From NCBI RefSeq assembly GCF_014207985.1, contig NZ_JACHMI010000001.1, forward strand, positions 11,391,001 through 11,455,000: a DNA stretch of 64,000 nucleotides. The letters are read 5' to 3'. This document shows positions 18,209 through 27,822 of this stretch, one piece after another. Made by a program: the position numbers and the translations under genes. Below the pieces are notes generated by a model, which worked only from the letters and a program-made list of their open reading frames with translations, made no database searches and was not told the origin of the DNA. Within the stretch, counting starts at the first letter, position 1. Each line of letters starts with the position of its first letter. The DNA comes from Nonomuraea rubra. GTDB lineage: Bacteria > Actinomycetota > Actinomycetes > Streptosporangiales > Streptosporangiaceae.

Positions 18209-19338
18209 GCCTTACTCTTGCCGACGCCAGGATCGTGACGCCCGAGGGCGTGCACGAGGGGTGGCTGACCATCGAAGACGGCCGCATCACGCACGTCGGC
18301 CACGGATCCGCCCCGGGTCCCGGCCTCAGCGTGGGCGGCCGGCACGTCGTGCCGGGGTTCGTGGACGTGCACAACCACGGCGGCGCCGGCGGCTCCTTCC
18401 CCACCGGCGACCTGGAGCAGGCGCGCGAGGCCGTGGCGCTGCACCGCCGCCACGGCACCACCACCACGATGGCCAGCCTGGTCACCGACACGATCGAGGG
18501 CCTGACCAGGGCGGCGGCGGCACTGGCCGAGCTGTGCGACGAGGGGCTGGTGGCGGGCATCCACTTCGAGGGCCCGTACATCGCCAGGTCCCGCTGCGGC
18601 GCGCACGACCCGACGCGGCTGCGCGAGCCCTCGCCGCAGGAGTTCGCGGGGCTGGTGAAGGCGGGGCGCGGGCACGTACGCATGCTGACCATCGCGCCCG
18701 AGCTCCCGGGCGCGCTCGACACGATCAGGATGGCCGTCGCGGAAGGCGTGCTCGCCGCCATCGGCCACAGCGAGGCCGGCTACGAGCAGACCATCGAGGG
18801 CATCGAGGCGGGCGCCACCGTGGCGACCCACCTCTACAACGCGATGCCGCCGCTCGGCCACCGCGCGCCGGGGCCCGTGGCGGCGCTGCTCGACGACGAG
18901 CGGGTGACGGTCGAGCTGGTCAACGACGGGGTGCACGTGCACCCGGCCATGCTGCGCCTGGCGTACGAGGTGGCGGGGCCCGGCAGGACGGCGCTGATCA
19001 CCGACGCGATGTCGGCCACCGGCCTGGGCGACGGCGACTACGTGCTCGGCTCCATGGCGGTGCGCGTGGACGACGGCGTGGCCCGGCTGGTCGAGGGCGG
19101 CTCGATCGCGGGCTCCACGCTGACGATGGACGTGGCGTTCCGGCGCGCCGTCCAGGAGCTGGGCATGTCGCTGCCCGACGCCGTCCAGGTGGCCTCGCTG
19201 ACGCCCGCGCGACTGCTCGGCCTGGCCGGCAGGATCGGCTCGATCGCCGTGGGCAAGGCGGCCGACCTGCTGGTGCTCTCCGATTCCCTGGACGTGGACG
19301 GCGTGCTGAAGGACGGCGTCTGGATCACGGAGCCTTAA
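18205..19338 (+). CDS. nagA: N-acetylglucosamine/galactosamine-6-phosphate deacetylase
   Basis: This amidohydrolase-fold enzyme removes acetate from an N-acetylhexosamine 6-phosphate in the cytosol. The 377-residue protein shows metal/active-site features: DVHNHG (His56, His58), HFEGPYIA with the metal-binding Glu, IGHSEAGYEQ, THLYNAM and catalytic Asp in LITDAMSATG. GlcNAc versus GalNAc specificity cannot be decided from sequence; the following kinase and class II aldolase would suit a tagatose route (AgaA), but the glucosamine route is equally possible. It overlaps the SIS gene by 4 nt and is followed directly by a TTG-start kinase gene. Confidence 0.93.
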   Translation: MSLTLADARIVTPEGVHEGWLTIEDGRITHVGHGSAPGPGLSVGGRHVVPGFVDVHNHGGAGGSFPTGDLEQAREAVALHRRHGTTTTMASLVTDTIEGLTRAAAALAELCDEGLVAGIHFEGPYIARSRCGAHDPTRLREPSPQEFAGLVKAGRGHVRMLTIAPELPGALDTIRMAVAEGVLAAIGHSEAGYEQTIEGIEAGATVATHLYNAMPPLGHRAPGPVAALLDDERVTVELVNDGVHVHPAMLRLAYEVAGPGRTALITDAMSATGLGDGDYVLGSMAVRVDDGVARLVEGGSIAGSTLTMDVAFRRAVQELGMSLPDAVQVASLTPARLLGLAGRIGSIAVGKAADLLVLSDSLDVDGVLKDGVWITEP

Positions 19339-20241
19339 TTGATCATCACGGTGACGCTCAACCTCGCCCTCGACGTGACGTACCAGGTGCCCGGCGTCGA
19401 CTGGGACGGGGTCAACCGGGTCAGCGCGGTGCACAGGCGCGCCGGCGGCAAGGGCGTCAACGTGGCCAGGGTGCTGGCCGCGCTCGGCCGGGACGTGCTG
19501 GTCACGGGCCTGGCCGGCGGGCCGACCGGCCGCGCGGTCGAGGCCGACCTGCACGCGGCGGGGCTGCCCGCCGCCCTGTACGGCATCGCCGGCGACTCCC
19601 GCGCCACCCTCGCCGTCACCGACCCCGACCACACCGCCCTGTTCAACGAGCCGGGCCCCGAGGTCACGGCCGGCGAGCTGGCCGGTTTCGTCCGGCACTA
19701 CGAGACCCTCCTGGCCGGAGCCGACGCGGTGGTGCTGTCCGGGAGCCTGCCGCGCGGCCTGCCCGCCGACACCTACGCCACCCTGGCGGCCATCGCGGCC
19801 GACCGGGGCGTGCCGTCCATCGTGGACGCCGACGGCGACCCCCTGCGCCACGCGCCCAAGGGCCGCCCCTCGATCCTCAAGCCCAACGCGGACGAGCTGG
19901 CCAGGGCCGTGCCCGGCGGCACCCCGGCCGAGGGCGCGCGGGCGCTGCTCGGCCAGGGCGCCGGGGCCGTGGTGGTGTCCATGGGCGCCGACGGGCTGAT
20001 GGCCGTCACCGGGGAGGGCACGTTCGCGGCGCGGATGCCGTACACCGTGCGGGGCAACCCGACCGGCGCCGGCGACTCGCTGGTCGCGGGGCTGGCGCTG
20101 GGCCTGGTCGAGCCGGATCCGTGGCCCGACAGGCTCAGGCGCGCGGCCGCGCTCGGCGCGGCGGCGGTGGCCAGGCCCGTGGCAGGCGAGTTCGACCCCG
20201 ACGTGTACGCCGACATCCACCCCCAGATCATCATCACGTAA
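19339..20241 (+). CDS. PfkB-family 1-phosphofructokinase/tagatose-6-phosphate kinase
   Basis: This 300-residue ribokinase-fold kinase of the LacC/FruK branch phosphorylates a ketohexose phosphate. It shows MIITVTLNLALDVTY, the substrate segment RRAGGKGVNVARVLAALG, and the C-terminal PfkB signature GNPTGAGDSLVAGLALG with the catalytic Asp. The start is TTG at 19339, directly after the nagA stop and 6 nt after GGAG; no ATG or GTG fits the conserved N-terminus. Together with nagA and the SIS enzyme it would make the bisphosphate used by the aldolase next door. Tagatose-6-P versus fructose phosphate is undecided. Confidence 0.9.
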   Translation: MIITVTLNLALDVTYQVPGVDWDGVNRVSAVHRRAGGKGVNVARVLAALGRDVLVTGLAGGPTGRAVEADLHAAGLPAALYGIAGDSRATLAVTDPDHTALFNEPGPEVTAGELAGFVRHYETLLAGADAVVLSGSLPRGLPADTYATLAAIAADRGVPSIVDADGDPLRHAPKGRPSILKPNADELARAVPGGTPAEGARALLGQGAGAVVVSMGADGLMAVTGEGTFAARMPYTVRGNPTGAGDSLVAGLALGLVEPDPWPDRLRRAAALGAAAVARPVAGEFDPDVYADIHPQIIIT

Positions 20242-20252
20242 GGAGCCCCGCC

Positions 20253-21077
20253 ATGCCCCTCGCCTCCATCGGCGACCTCGTCAGCCAGTCGCCCGCCGGG
20301 GTGGGCGCGTTCAACGTGATCCAGCTGGAGCACGCCACCGCCATCGTGGCCGGCGCCGAGGCCCTGAGCCTGCCGGTCGTGCTGCAGATCAGCGAGAACT
20401 GCGTGCGCTACCACGGCGCGCTGGAGCCGATCGCGCTGGCCTCGCTCGCGGTCGCCAGGAAGGCGGAGGTGCCGGTCGCGGTCCACCTCGACCACGCCAC
20501 CGACAGGGCGCTGGTCGAGGAGGCGGTGACGCTGGGCCTCGGCTCGGTGATGTACGACGCCTCGGCCCTGCCCGACGAGGAGAACGTCGCCGCCACGGCC
20601 GAGGTGGCCGCCTGGTGCCACGAGCGCGGCGTGTGGGTGGAGGCCGAGCTGGGCGAGGTCGGGGGCAAGGACGGCGTGCACGCGCCCGGCGCCCGCACCA
20701 AGCCGCACGAGGCGGTCGACTACGTGGCCAGGACCGGCGTGGACGCGCTGGCCGTGGCCGTGGGCACCTCGCACGCCATGACGACCAAGGACGCCGTGCT
20801 GGACCTGGAGCTGATCGCCGAGCTGCGCGCGGCCGTGCCGGTGCCGCTGGTGCTGCACGGCTCCTCCGGGGTGCCCGACGAGGTGCTGCGCGAGGCCGTA
20901 CGGCAGGGCATGAAGAAGATCAACATCGCGACCCACCTGAACAAGGCGTTCACCGGCGCCGTGCGCGACTACCTGGCCCACGACGAGCGGGTGGTGGACT
21001 CGCGCAAGTACCTCAAGGCCGGCCGCGACGCGGTGGCCCGCGAGGTCAGCCACCTCCTGGGCGTACTCGCGGGCTGA
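20253..21077 (+). CDS. Class II ketose-1,6-bisphosphate aldolase (GatY/KbaY/FbaA-like)
   Basis: This zinc-dependent aldolase of 274 residues would cleave tagatose- or fructose-1,6-bisphosphate to dihydroxyacetone phosphate and glyceraldehyde-3-phosphate. It has the N-terminal VGAFNVIQLEHATAIVAGAE segment, catalytic Asp and zinc His in VHLDHATD, EAELGEVGGKDG, and the phosphate-binding LHGSSGVPDE and KKINIATHLNKAF. It begins 11 nt after the kinase stop with AAGGAG upstream, closing a four-gene operon. The DHAP produced is also the glpD product, which may explain shared control by the DeoR protein (inference). Confidence 0.92.
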   Translation: MPLASIGDLVSQSPAGVGAFNVIQLEHATAIVAGAEALSLPVVLQISENCVRYHGALEPIALASLAVARKAEVPVAVHLDHATDRALVEEAVTLGLGSVMYDASALPDEENVAATAEVAAWCHERGVWVEAELGEVGGKDGVHAPGARTKPHEAVDYVARTGVDALAVAVGTSHAMTTKDAVLDLELIAELRAAVPVPLVLHGSSGVPDEVLREAVRQGMKKINIATHLNKAFTGAVRDYLAHDERVVDSRKYLKAGRDAVAREVSHLLGVLAG

Positions 21078-21115
21078 GCTGTCGGCGCATCAGCACGAAC
21101 CGGCTTGTTCGCGCA

Positions 21116-21562
21116 TCAGGGCAGGTCGAGCTGCTTGCGCATCAGCACGGCCGAGCGGCCCTCGATGCCCTCGCGGCCGGTCTCGGCGTAGCCGAGCGAC
21201 TCGTACAGCGCGATGTTGGCGGCCATCCTGACGTTGGTGTAGAGGCGCAGCGCGGGCAGCCCCAGCCGCCGCGCCTCCTGTTCGGCGTAGTCCATGAGGC
21301 CGCGCCCGATGCCCCTGCCGTGCAGCTCGGGCCGGACCGCGACGTTCTCCACCAGCAGCACGCCGTCCTCGGGAACGAGCACGATGAGCCCGTCGAGCCG
21401 GTCGAGCCGGTCGGTGACGTGCACCCGGCGCGCGGCGATGAGCGCGGCGTAGTCGGCCTCCAGCGGCAGCGGCCGCATGCCGATGACCTCGATCCACGGC
21501 GTGTAGGCGTCCTGGACGAGCCGCTCCACGGCGGCCCTGTCGCCCTCGTCTGCGAGCCTCAT
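21116..21562 (-). CDS. GNAT-family N-acetyltransferase
   Basis: This 148-residue GNAT domain protein has the acetyl-CoA motif LLVENVAVRPELHGRGIGRGL and the C-terminal RLYTNVRMAANIALYESLGY. The acceptor is unknown. Its ATG overlaps the TGA of the upstream phosphotransferase gene (ATGA), so the two are translationally coupled and may act on the same small molecule. The start is fixed by that overlap and by the match of MRLADEGDRAAVERL to GNAT N-termini. Confidence 0.9.
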   Translation of the reverse strand: MRLADEGDRAAVERLVQDAYTPWIEVIGMRPLPLEADYAALIAARRVHVTDRLDRLDGLIVLVPEDGVLLVENVAVRPELHGRGIGRGLMDYAEQEARRLGLPALRLYTNVRMAANIALYESLGYAETGREGIEGRSAVLMRKQLDLP

Positions 21563-22335
21563 GCGCCCAATGTTGCCAGCACCCGCTCGACCTGCCGCTG
21601 GAAGGTCCCGGGCGGGTTGCGCGGGTGCTCGTGCGACAGCAGGAAGAACCAGACGAGCGCGTGCACCTTGCGGCATTCCCTGGTCCGCCGCTCCTCCTGC
21701 GGGCTCAGCTCGAACCGGTGCGCGATCTCCACCTCCCCGTCCACCCACATCGACACGTGCTCGGCCAGCTCGGCCACCTCGAACGCGACGTCGCTGCGCC
21801 CGGAGTCCTCGAAGTCGACGATGCGGACGCGCGTGCCGTCCCACAGGAAGTTGGCCAGGTTCCCGTCGCCCGCGCCGAACGCCTCCCTGACCCCGGCCTC
21901 GCCCGGCGACCAGCTCTCCAGCCAGCGCAGCCCCTCCGTGACGGCCCGGTCGGCCAGCGGCTCCCTGGGCTGCCAGGCGGCGCAGCGCTCCCTGACCCAG
22001 TCGACCAGCGCCTCGCGCTGCCAGGGGCGTACGGGCAGGCCGCGCAGCACGTCGCCGGGCACGGCGGCGTGCAGCTCCGCCAGCGCCGCCGCCATGGCCG
22101 ACATGTGCCTGTCCCGCGCGAACAGCCCGCGCAGCGGCACCCCGGGGATCCTCGACATCGTCACCGCGCCGCCCTCGAAGGCGATCGGCTCGGGCGCGAG
22201 CCCCGGCGCGTGCTCGGCCAGCAGCCTCAGCGCCCGCCACTCGCGCTCGGCCGCGCCCGGCTTGCTGTCCAGGTAGCGCTTGACGACGCGGTCCTCCTCG
22301 TACGTCAGCTCGTGCGTGTGCCGAAGATCAGCCAT
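21559..22335 (-). CDS. Aminoglycoside-phosphotransferase-like kinase
   Basis: This 258-residue protein has the APH/choline-kinase fold. It shows a short nucleotide-binding N-lobe (RVVKRYLDSKPGAAEREWRAL), the catalytic-loop equivalent GAGDGNLANFLWDG with the catalytic Asp, and the metal-binding DFEDSGRSD. The family phosphorylates small hydroxylated molecules or acts as a macrolide or aminoglycoside kinase; the substrate is not known here. It is coupled to the downstream GNAT gene by a 4-nt overlap, a combination also seen in drug- or metabolite-modifying pairs (inference). Confidence 0.85.
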   Translation of the reverse strand: MADLRHTHELTYEEDRVVKRYLDSKPGAAEREWRALRLLAEHAPGLAPEPIAFEGGAVTMSRIPGVPLRGLFARDRHMSAMAAALAELHAAVPGDVLRGLPVRPWQREALVDWVRERCAAWQPREPLADRAVTEGLRWLESWSPGEAGVREAFGAGDGNLANFLWDGTRVRIVDFEDSGRSDVAFEVAELAEHVSMWVDGEVEIAHRFELSPQEERRTRECRKVHALVWFFLLSHEHPRNPPGTFQRQVERVLATLGA

Positions 22336-22386
22336 GCCCGCATGCTAGGCCAACATCGCTGGTCACGAGCCTGCCGCCACCGCCCC

Positions 22387-22800
22387 TCAGGAGGCCGCGA
22401 GCTCGTCCTGGTAGCCGGCCGCGCGCCGCGGGTCGGCGTAGTCGCGCGAGTGCACGATGAGGCCGTCCCTGATCCTCATCACCATCACGTACGTGCTCGC
22501 GAACGGCTGCCCGGACGACAGGACGTGGCCGTGCAGGTCGTACTCGGCGATGACCACCTCCGGGTCGGTGGTCTCGTGCAGCACCACGTTCTCCAGCCGG
22601 TCCTGCCGCAGCACCGCCCCCGCCCGCTCGAACCTGGCCCGGTGCCCCTCCCTCCCCTCGAACCTGAAGGGCACGCCGCCGGGCGTGAACGGGATCTCGA
22701 TCACCGAGTCCTCCGAGAAGAAGTCGGCCAGCGCGGCGAGGTCGCCTCCTGCGGTGACGGCCAGGAAACGCTCGGCCACTTCACGGGCGGACGGATGCAT
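22387..22800 (-). CDS. NTF2-like / PhzA-PhzB-type protein
   Basis: This 137-residue SnoaL/PhzA-like protein has an N-terminal helix AREVAERFLAVTAGGDLAALADFF, EIPFTPGGVPFRFEGREGHRARF, and a C-terminal strand region ending DYADPRRAAGYQ, typical of this fold's ketosteroid-isomerase-like group. The reaction is unknown. ATG 22800 is chosen since GGAGG stands 6 nt upstream. It is divergent from a TetR regulator, the same arrangement as at 486-1521, and inverted repeats lie between them. Confidence 0.85.
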   Translation of the reverse strand: MHPSAREVAERFLAVTAGGDLAALADFFSEDSVIEIPFTPGGVPFRFEGREGHRARFERAGAVLRQDRLENVVLHETTDPEVVIAEYDLHGHVLSSGQPFASTYVMVMRIRDGLIVHSRDYADPRRAAGYQDELAAS

Positions 22801-22815
22801 CACATACCTCCAGAA

Positions 22816-22871
22816 CGGACTAGAATCCGGAACGTACAACCCGCTTAGAAGCTACGGAGCGCCCGTTCCGG
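22816..22871. promoter_or_regulatory. Operator-like inverted repeats between NTF2-like and TetR genes
   Basis: The 97-bp divergent region has an imperfect palindrome CGGACTAGAATCCG (22816-22829) and a separated inverted repeat CCGGAACG (22827-22834) / CGTTCCGG (22864-22871). Both are placed to cover promoters of the two flanking genes. Recognition by the TetR protein at 22898 is inferred from position. Confidence 0.5.
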
Positions 22872-22897
22872 TTGTCAACCCTCAGGAGGTTCAGGGC

Positions 22898-23563
22898 ATG
22901 ACCGTTCCCGGCCGGGCGGACGCCCGCCACAACCACGCCCGCGTCCTGGAGGCGGCGCGGGAGGCGTTCGCCGAGGAGGGCCCGTCGGCGACGCTCGACA
23001 CCGTCGCGCGCCGGGCCGGCGTGGGCGCGGGCACCGTCTACCGGCGCTTCCCCAGCAAGGAGGCGCTGCTCGCGGCGGTGGTCAACGACCGGCTCGACCG
23101 GCTCGTGGACGAACTCGCCGCCCCGGCGTCAGGCGACCCGGGCGCGGCCTTCTTCGCCGCGTTCGAGCGCGCGGTGTCCCAGGTGGCGCTCAACAAGGCC
23201 CTCTGCGAGTCGATGAGCTCCGCCACCGGCATCTCCCCCGGCGTCCGCGACCGTTTCCTGGCCGCACTGGCTCCCCTGCTCGCCGGCGCCCAGCGGTCGG
23301 GAGCCGTCCGCCCCGACGTGACCGCAGCGGACGTGACCAGCCTGATCGCGGGCTGCGCCGCCATGGAGCACGCCGCCGCCACCCCGGGCCGGAGCACCGC
23401 CATCGTCCTGGACGGCCTGCGAACCGCCGTAACGAAACCTAACGAAATCAGGTGCGCGGAGTGCGGCACCCCCATCGCGCCCACCGCCACGGGCCGCCCC
23501 GCCCGCTACTGCGGCAACGCCTGCCGGCAACGCGCCCACCGCCGCCGCCACACCCCCGCCTGA
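22898..23563 (+). CDS. TetR-family regulator with a C-terminal cysteine-rich (zinc-binding-like) tail
   Basis: This 221-residue protein has a TetR DNA-binding domain (about 8-55; ATLDTVARRAGVGAGTVYRRF) and a TetR ligand domain (about 75-180). After residue 185 it carries an extra tail with CAECGTPIAP, a 10-residue spacer and RYCGNACRQRAHRRR: two Cys pairs (CxxC and CxxxC) followed by His and a run of arginines, like a small treble-clef or zinc ribbon. ATG 22898 follows AGGAGG at 8 nt. The tail may bind zinc or add DNA contacts; this is inference. It is divergent from the NTF2-like gene. Confidence 0.9.
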   Translation: MTVPGRADARHNHARVLEAAREAFAEEGPSATLDTVARRAGVGAGTVYRRFPSKEALLAAVVNDRLDRLVDELAAPASGDPGAAFFAAFERAVSQVALNKALCESMSSATGISPGVRDRFLAALAPLLAGAQRSGAVRPDVTAADVTSLIAGCAAMEHAAATPGRSTAIVLDGLRTAVTKPNEIRCAECGTPIAPTATGRPARYCGNACRQRAHRRRHTPA

Positions 23564-23576
23564 CGAACCCGGCCGC

Positions 23577-24842
23577 TCACAGTCTCCCCCGCAGGAACTC
23601 CCGCTCCACCTCGTTGCCCGACCGCGCGATCGCCGCCTCGTATGCCTGCGCGGCCTCCGCCTCGCGCCCCAGCCTGCGCAGCAGATCGGCCCGCACGGCG
23701 TGGAACAGGTAGTACTCGCCCGCCTCGATCCCCTCGACCACCCGCAACGCCTGCTCCGGCCCCTTCACCTCGGCCACGGCCACCGCCCGGTTCAGCGCCA
23801 CCACGGGCGTCGGGGTGAGGGTCAGCAGCAGGTCGTACAGCGCGAGTATCTGCCCCCAGTCCGTCTCCGCCGCGCTCGCCGCGTCGCCGTGCACCGCGTT
23901 GACCGCCGCCTGCACCTGGTACGGCCCCGGCTCGTCGCGCCGCAGGCACCGCCGGACCAGTTCCTGCCCCTCCTCGACGAGCCCGCGGTCCCAGAGCGCC
24001 CTGTCCTGCTCGGCCAGCGGCACCAGCTCGCCGCCCGCCCCGGTACGGGCCGCCCGCCGCGACTCGACGAGCAGCATGAGCGCGAGCAGCCCCATGACCT
24101 CGGGCTCGTCCGGCACCAGCGCGGCCAGCAGCCGCCCGAGCCTGATGGCCTCGGCACACAGCTCCTCGCGGACGAGCCGGTCGCCCGAGCTGGCCGTGTA
24201 CCCCTCGTTGAAGATCAGATACACCACCGCCAGCACCGCCCGCAGCCGGGCGGGCAGGTCGGCCTCCTCCGGGATCCGGTACGGGATGCGCGCGTCCCGG
24301 ATCTTGCCCTTGGCCCTGACCAGCCGTTGCGCCATGGTGGTCTCGGGCACCAGGAACGCCCGCGCGATCTCCGCCGTCGTGAGCCCGCCCAGCAACCGCA
24401 GCGTGAGCGCCACCTGGGCGTGCGTGGCCAGCGCCGGATGGCAGCAGGTGAAGATCAGCCGGAGCCGGTCGTCGCGCACGGGCCCCTGGTCCACGTGCTC
24501 GGCGGGGGCGTGCAGCAGCGCGGCCTGGGCGTGCTTGTCGTGCCGCGCCGACTCCCTGCGCAGGCGGTCGATGGCCCGGTTGCGCGCGGTGGTGATGATC
24601 CAGCCTGCCGGGCTCGGCGGCGGGCCGGCCTCCGGCCAGTGGCGCAGCGCCACGGCGAACGCCTCCTGCACCGCCTCCTCGGCCACGTCGATGTCCCCGA
24701 AGACGCGCACGAGCACCGAGACCGCCCTGCCGTACTCCTCGCGGAAAGCCCGCTCGACCTCCGGCACGCCGCCGAACTCCGCGCGGAAGACCCGCCCGGC
24801 TCCGCCGTGCTCCTCGCGGACGACCCGCTCGACCTCCGCCAC
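23577..24842 (-). CDS. ECF42-type RNA polymerase sigma factor with C-terminal TPR-like extension
   Basis: This 421-residue protein has sigma region 2 (about 30-100, [21 protein letters not shown] and [16 protein letters not shown]), sigma region 4 (about 130-185, [31 protein letters not shown]) and a long C-terminal helical domain ([23 protein letters not shown] and onwards) characteristic of ECF42/COG4941 factors. These usually sit beside a DGPF/YCII-like gene; none is present here. The N-terminus is unusual: the first 25 codons are a near copy of the next 25, so the true start could be GTG 24842 or GTG 24767. GTG 24842 lies 2 nt after the stop of the small upstream gene. Confidence 0.9.
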   Translation of the reverse strand: MAEVERVVREEHGGAGRVFRAEFGGVPEVERAFREEYGRAVSVLVRVFGDIDVAEEAVQEAFAVALRHWPEAGPPPSPAGWIITTARNRAIDRLRRESARHDKHAQAALLHAPAEHVDQGPVRDDRLRLIFTCCHPALATHAQVALTLRLLGGLTTAEIARAFLVPETTMAQRLVRAKGKIRDARIPYRIPEEADLPARLRAVLAVVYLIFNEGYTASSGDRLVREELCAEAIRLGRLLAALVPDEPEVMGLLALMLLVESRRAARTGAGGELVPLAEQDRALWDRGLVEEGQELVRRCLRRDEPGPYQVQAAVNAVHGDAASAAETDWGQILALYDLLLTLTPTPVVALNRAVAVAEVKGPEQALRVVEGIEAGEYYLFHAVRADLLRRLGREAEAAQAYEAAIARSGNEVEREFLRGRL

Positions 24843-24845
24843 GCC
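24735..24845. repeat. 75-bp tandem duplication at the start of the ECF42 sigma gene
   Basis: The 36-bp blocks 24735-24770 and 24810-24845 are nearly identical, for example CTCCTCGCGGA then CCGCTCGACCTCCG in both. They are offset by exactly 75 bp (25 codons), so the duplication keeps frame. It gives the protein two copies of an EVERxxREExG motif. Confidence 0.85.
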
Positions 24846-25087
24846 TACAACCCGGAGCCCGCCCTGCGCTGAATCTCCTCCACCGCGTTCTTGGCGTCCC
24901 TGAGCGTGGCCCCGGTCTCCTTGCGGTAGATCGCGATGGCCTGGATCGTCTTGCCCCGCCGCAGCGCCTGGTAGAACTCCGGCGGGAACCGCGGCCGCTC
25001 ACCGCTGGAGAGATCGACGCCGAGATAGCGCTGGAGGGCCGCCACCTGCTGTTCGAGCCGGGCGACCCTGTCCTCAACCGATTCCAT
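24845..25087 (-). CDS. Small protein with coiled coil and ribosomal L7/L12 C-terminal-like domain
   Basis: This 80-residue protein has an N-terminal coiled coil ([20 protein letters not shown], about 4-23) and a C-terminal segment [19 protein letters not shown] followed by [11 protein letters not shown]. The latter resembles the L7/L12 C-terminal domain, where GKK..AIK..RE.TGL.L.EAK..VE is the classic pattern. It is too short to be the ribosomal stalk protein; free-standing copies occur in Actinobacteria with no settled function. It precedes the ECF42 sigma gene by 2 nt in the same direction, so the pair is likely co-translated. ATG 25087 has only a weak AGGG upstream. Confidence 0.85.
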   Translation of the reverse strand: MESVEDRVARLEQQVAALQRYLGVDLSSGERPRFPPEFYQALRRGKTIQAIAIYRKETGATLRDAKNAVEEIQRRAGSGL

Positions 25088-25146
25088 GGCAGGAACCCTA
25101 CGTCGCGGCCGCCACCCGTGGACATCGGGCGGCGGCCACCAGGACG

Positions 25147-26268
25147 TCAGCGCTGGGTCGGCGCCACCACGACCTCGACCCGCTGGAACTCCTTGATGTC
25201 GGAGTAACCGGTCGAGGCCATGGTCCGCTTCAGCGCGCCCATGAGGTTCATCGACCCGTCGGCCACGCTCGACGGCCCGTGCAGGATCTGCTCCAGAGTC
25301 CCGACCGTGCCGAACGCGACCCGCCGCCCGCGCGGCAGGTCGGGGTGGTGCGCCTCGGAGCCCCAGTGGAACCCGTGACCGGGAGCCTCCACCGCGCGCG
25401 CCAGCGGCGAGCCCACCATCACGGCGTCGGCGCCGCAGGCGATGGCCTTGGCGATGTCGCCGGAGGTGCCCATGCCGCCGTCGGCGATCACGTGCACGTA
25501 CCGGCCGCCGGACTCGTCGAGGTAGTCGCGCCGCGCCGCCGCCACGTCGGAGATCGCGGTGGCCATCGGCACGGCCACGCCGAGCACGTTGCGGGTGGTG
25601 TGCGAGGCGCCCCCGCCGAAGCCCACCAGCACGCCGGCCGCGCCGGTGCGCATCAGGTGCAGCGCGGCGGTGTAGGTGGCGCAGCCCCCCACGATGACCG
25701 GCACGTCCAGCTCGTAGATGAACTGCTTGAGGTTGAGCGGCTCGGCCCGCCCCGACACGTGCTCGGCCGAGACCGTGGTGCCGCGGATGACGAAGATGTC
25801 GACGCCCGCGTCGATCACGGTCTTGTGGTACTGGACCGTACGCTGCGGCGAGAGCCGGACGGCGGTGGTCACCCCGGACGCGCGGATCTCCTCGATCCTG
25901 CGGCCGATCAGCTCTTCCTTGATCGGCGCGGCGTAGATCTCCTGCAGCCGCTTGGTGGCCGCCTCCTGGTCGAGGGCCGCGCACTCCTCCAGCAGCGGCA
26001 GCGGGTCCTCGTAACGCGTCCACAACCCTTCGAGGTCGAGCGGCGCCAGGCCGCCGAGCCGCCCGATCTCGATGGCGGTGGCCGGCGAGACCACGCTGTC
26101 CATGGGAGCGACGACCACGGGCAGCTCGAACCGGTAGGCGTCGATCTGCCAGGCGATCGAGACCTCCTCCGGGTCACGGGTGCGCCGCGAGGGCACCAGG
26201 CCGATCTCGTCAAGCGCGTACGCCCGCCGCCCGGTCTTACCCCGGCCGATCTCCACCTGCTGAGTCAT
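25147..26268 (-). CDS. guaB3: GuaB3: IMP-dehydrogenase-related protein (putative GMP reductase type)
   Basis: This 373-residue TIM-barrel protein of the IMPDH/GMPR family has no CBS domains. It has PVVVAPMDSVVSPATAIEIGRLGGLAPLDLEGLW-type barrel motifs, ADGGMGTSGDIAKAIACGADAVMVGSPLA in the phosphate-binding region, and a long C-terminal part GSMNLMGALKRTMASTGYSDIKEFQRVEVVVAPTQR. The IMPDH catalytic loop Cys (GSICTT) is absent. Recent work on the GuaB3 group assigned GMP reductase activity in other bacteria; here this is by family only. It follows guaB by 4 nt, as in mycobacteria and streptomycetes. Confidence 0.93.
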   Translation of the reverse strand: MTQQVEIGRGKTGRRAYALDEIGLVPSRRTRDPEEVSIAWQIDAYRFELPVVVAPMDSVVSPATAIEIGRLGGLAPLDLEGLWTRYEDPLPLLEECAALDQEAATKRLQEIYAAPIKEELIGRRIEEIRASGVTTAVRLSPQRTVQYHKTVIDAGVDIFVIRGTTVSAEHVSGRAEPLNLKQFIYELDVPVIVGGCATYTAALHLMRTGAAGVLVGFGGGASHTTRNVLGVAVPMATAISDVAAARRDYLDESGGRYVHVIADGGMGTSGDIAKAIACGADAVMVGSPLARAVEAPGHGFHWGSEAHHPDLPRGRRVAFGTVGTLEQILHGPSSVADGSMNLMGALKRTMASTGYSDIKEFQRVEVVVAPTQR

Positions 26269-26272
26269 GAAC

Positions 26273-27772
<1,500 letters not shown>

Positions 27773-27822
27773 CTAGCGTTGATGTGCACCAAGTCTAGGC
27801 CCTGCCTCCAAAACGCGATGAA

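Noticed and set aside
16615..19338. 907-codon plus-strand frame
   Set aside because: Only its last 377 codons (NagA) are real; the rest is antisense to the DeoR gene and out of frame with the SIS gene.
24845..26023. 392-codon minus-strand frame
   Set aside because: Only the last 80 codons form the L7/L12-like small protein; the earlier part is an out-of-frame shadow of guaB3.
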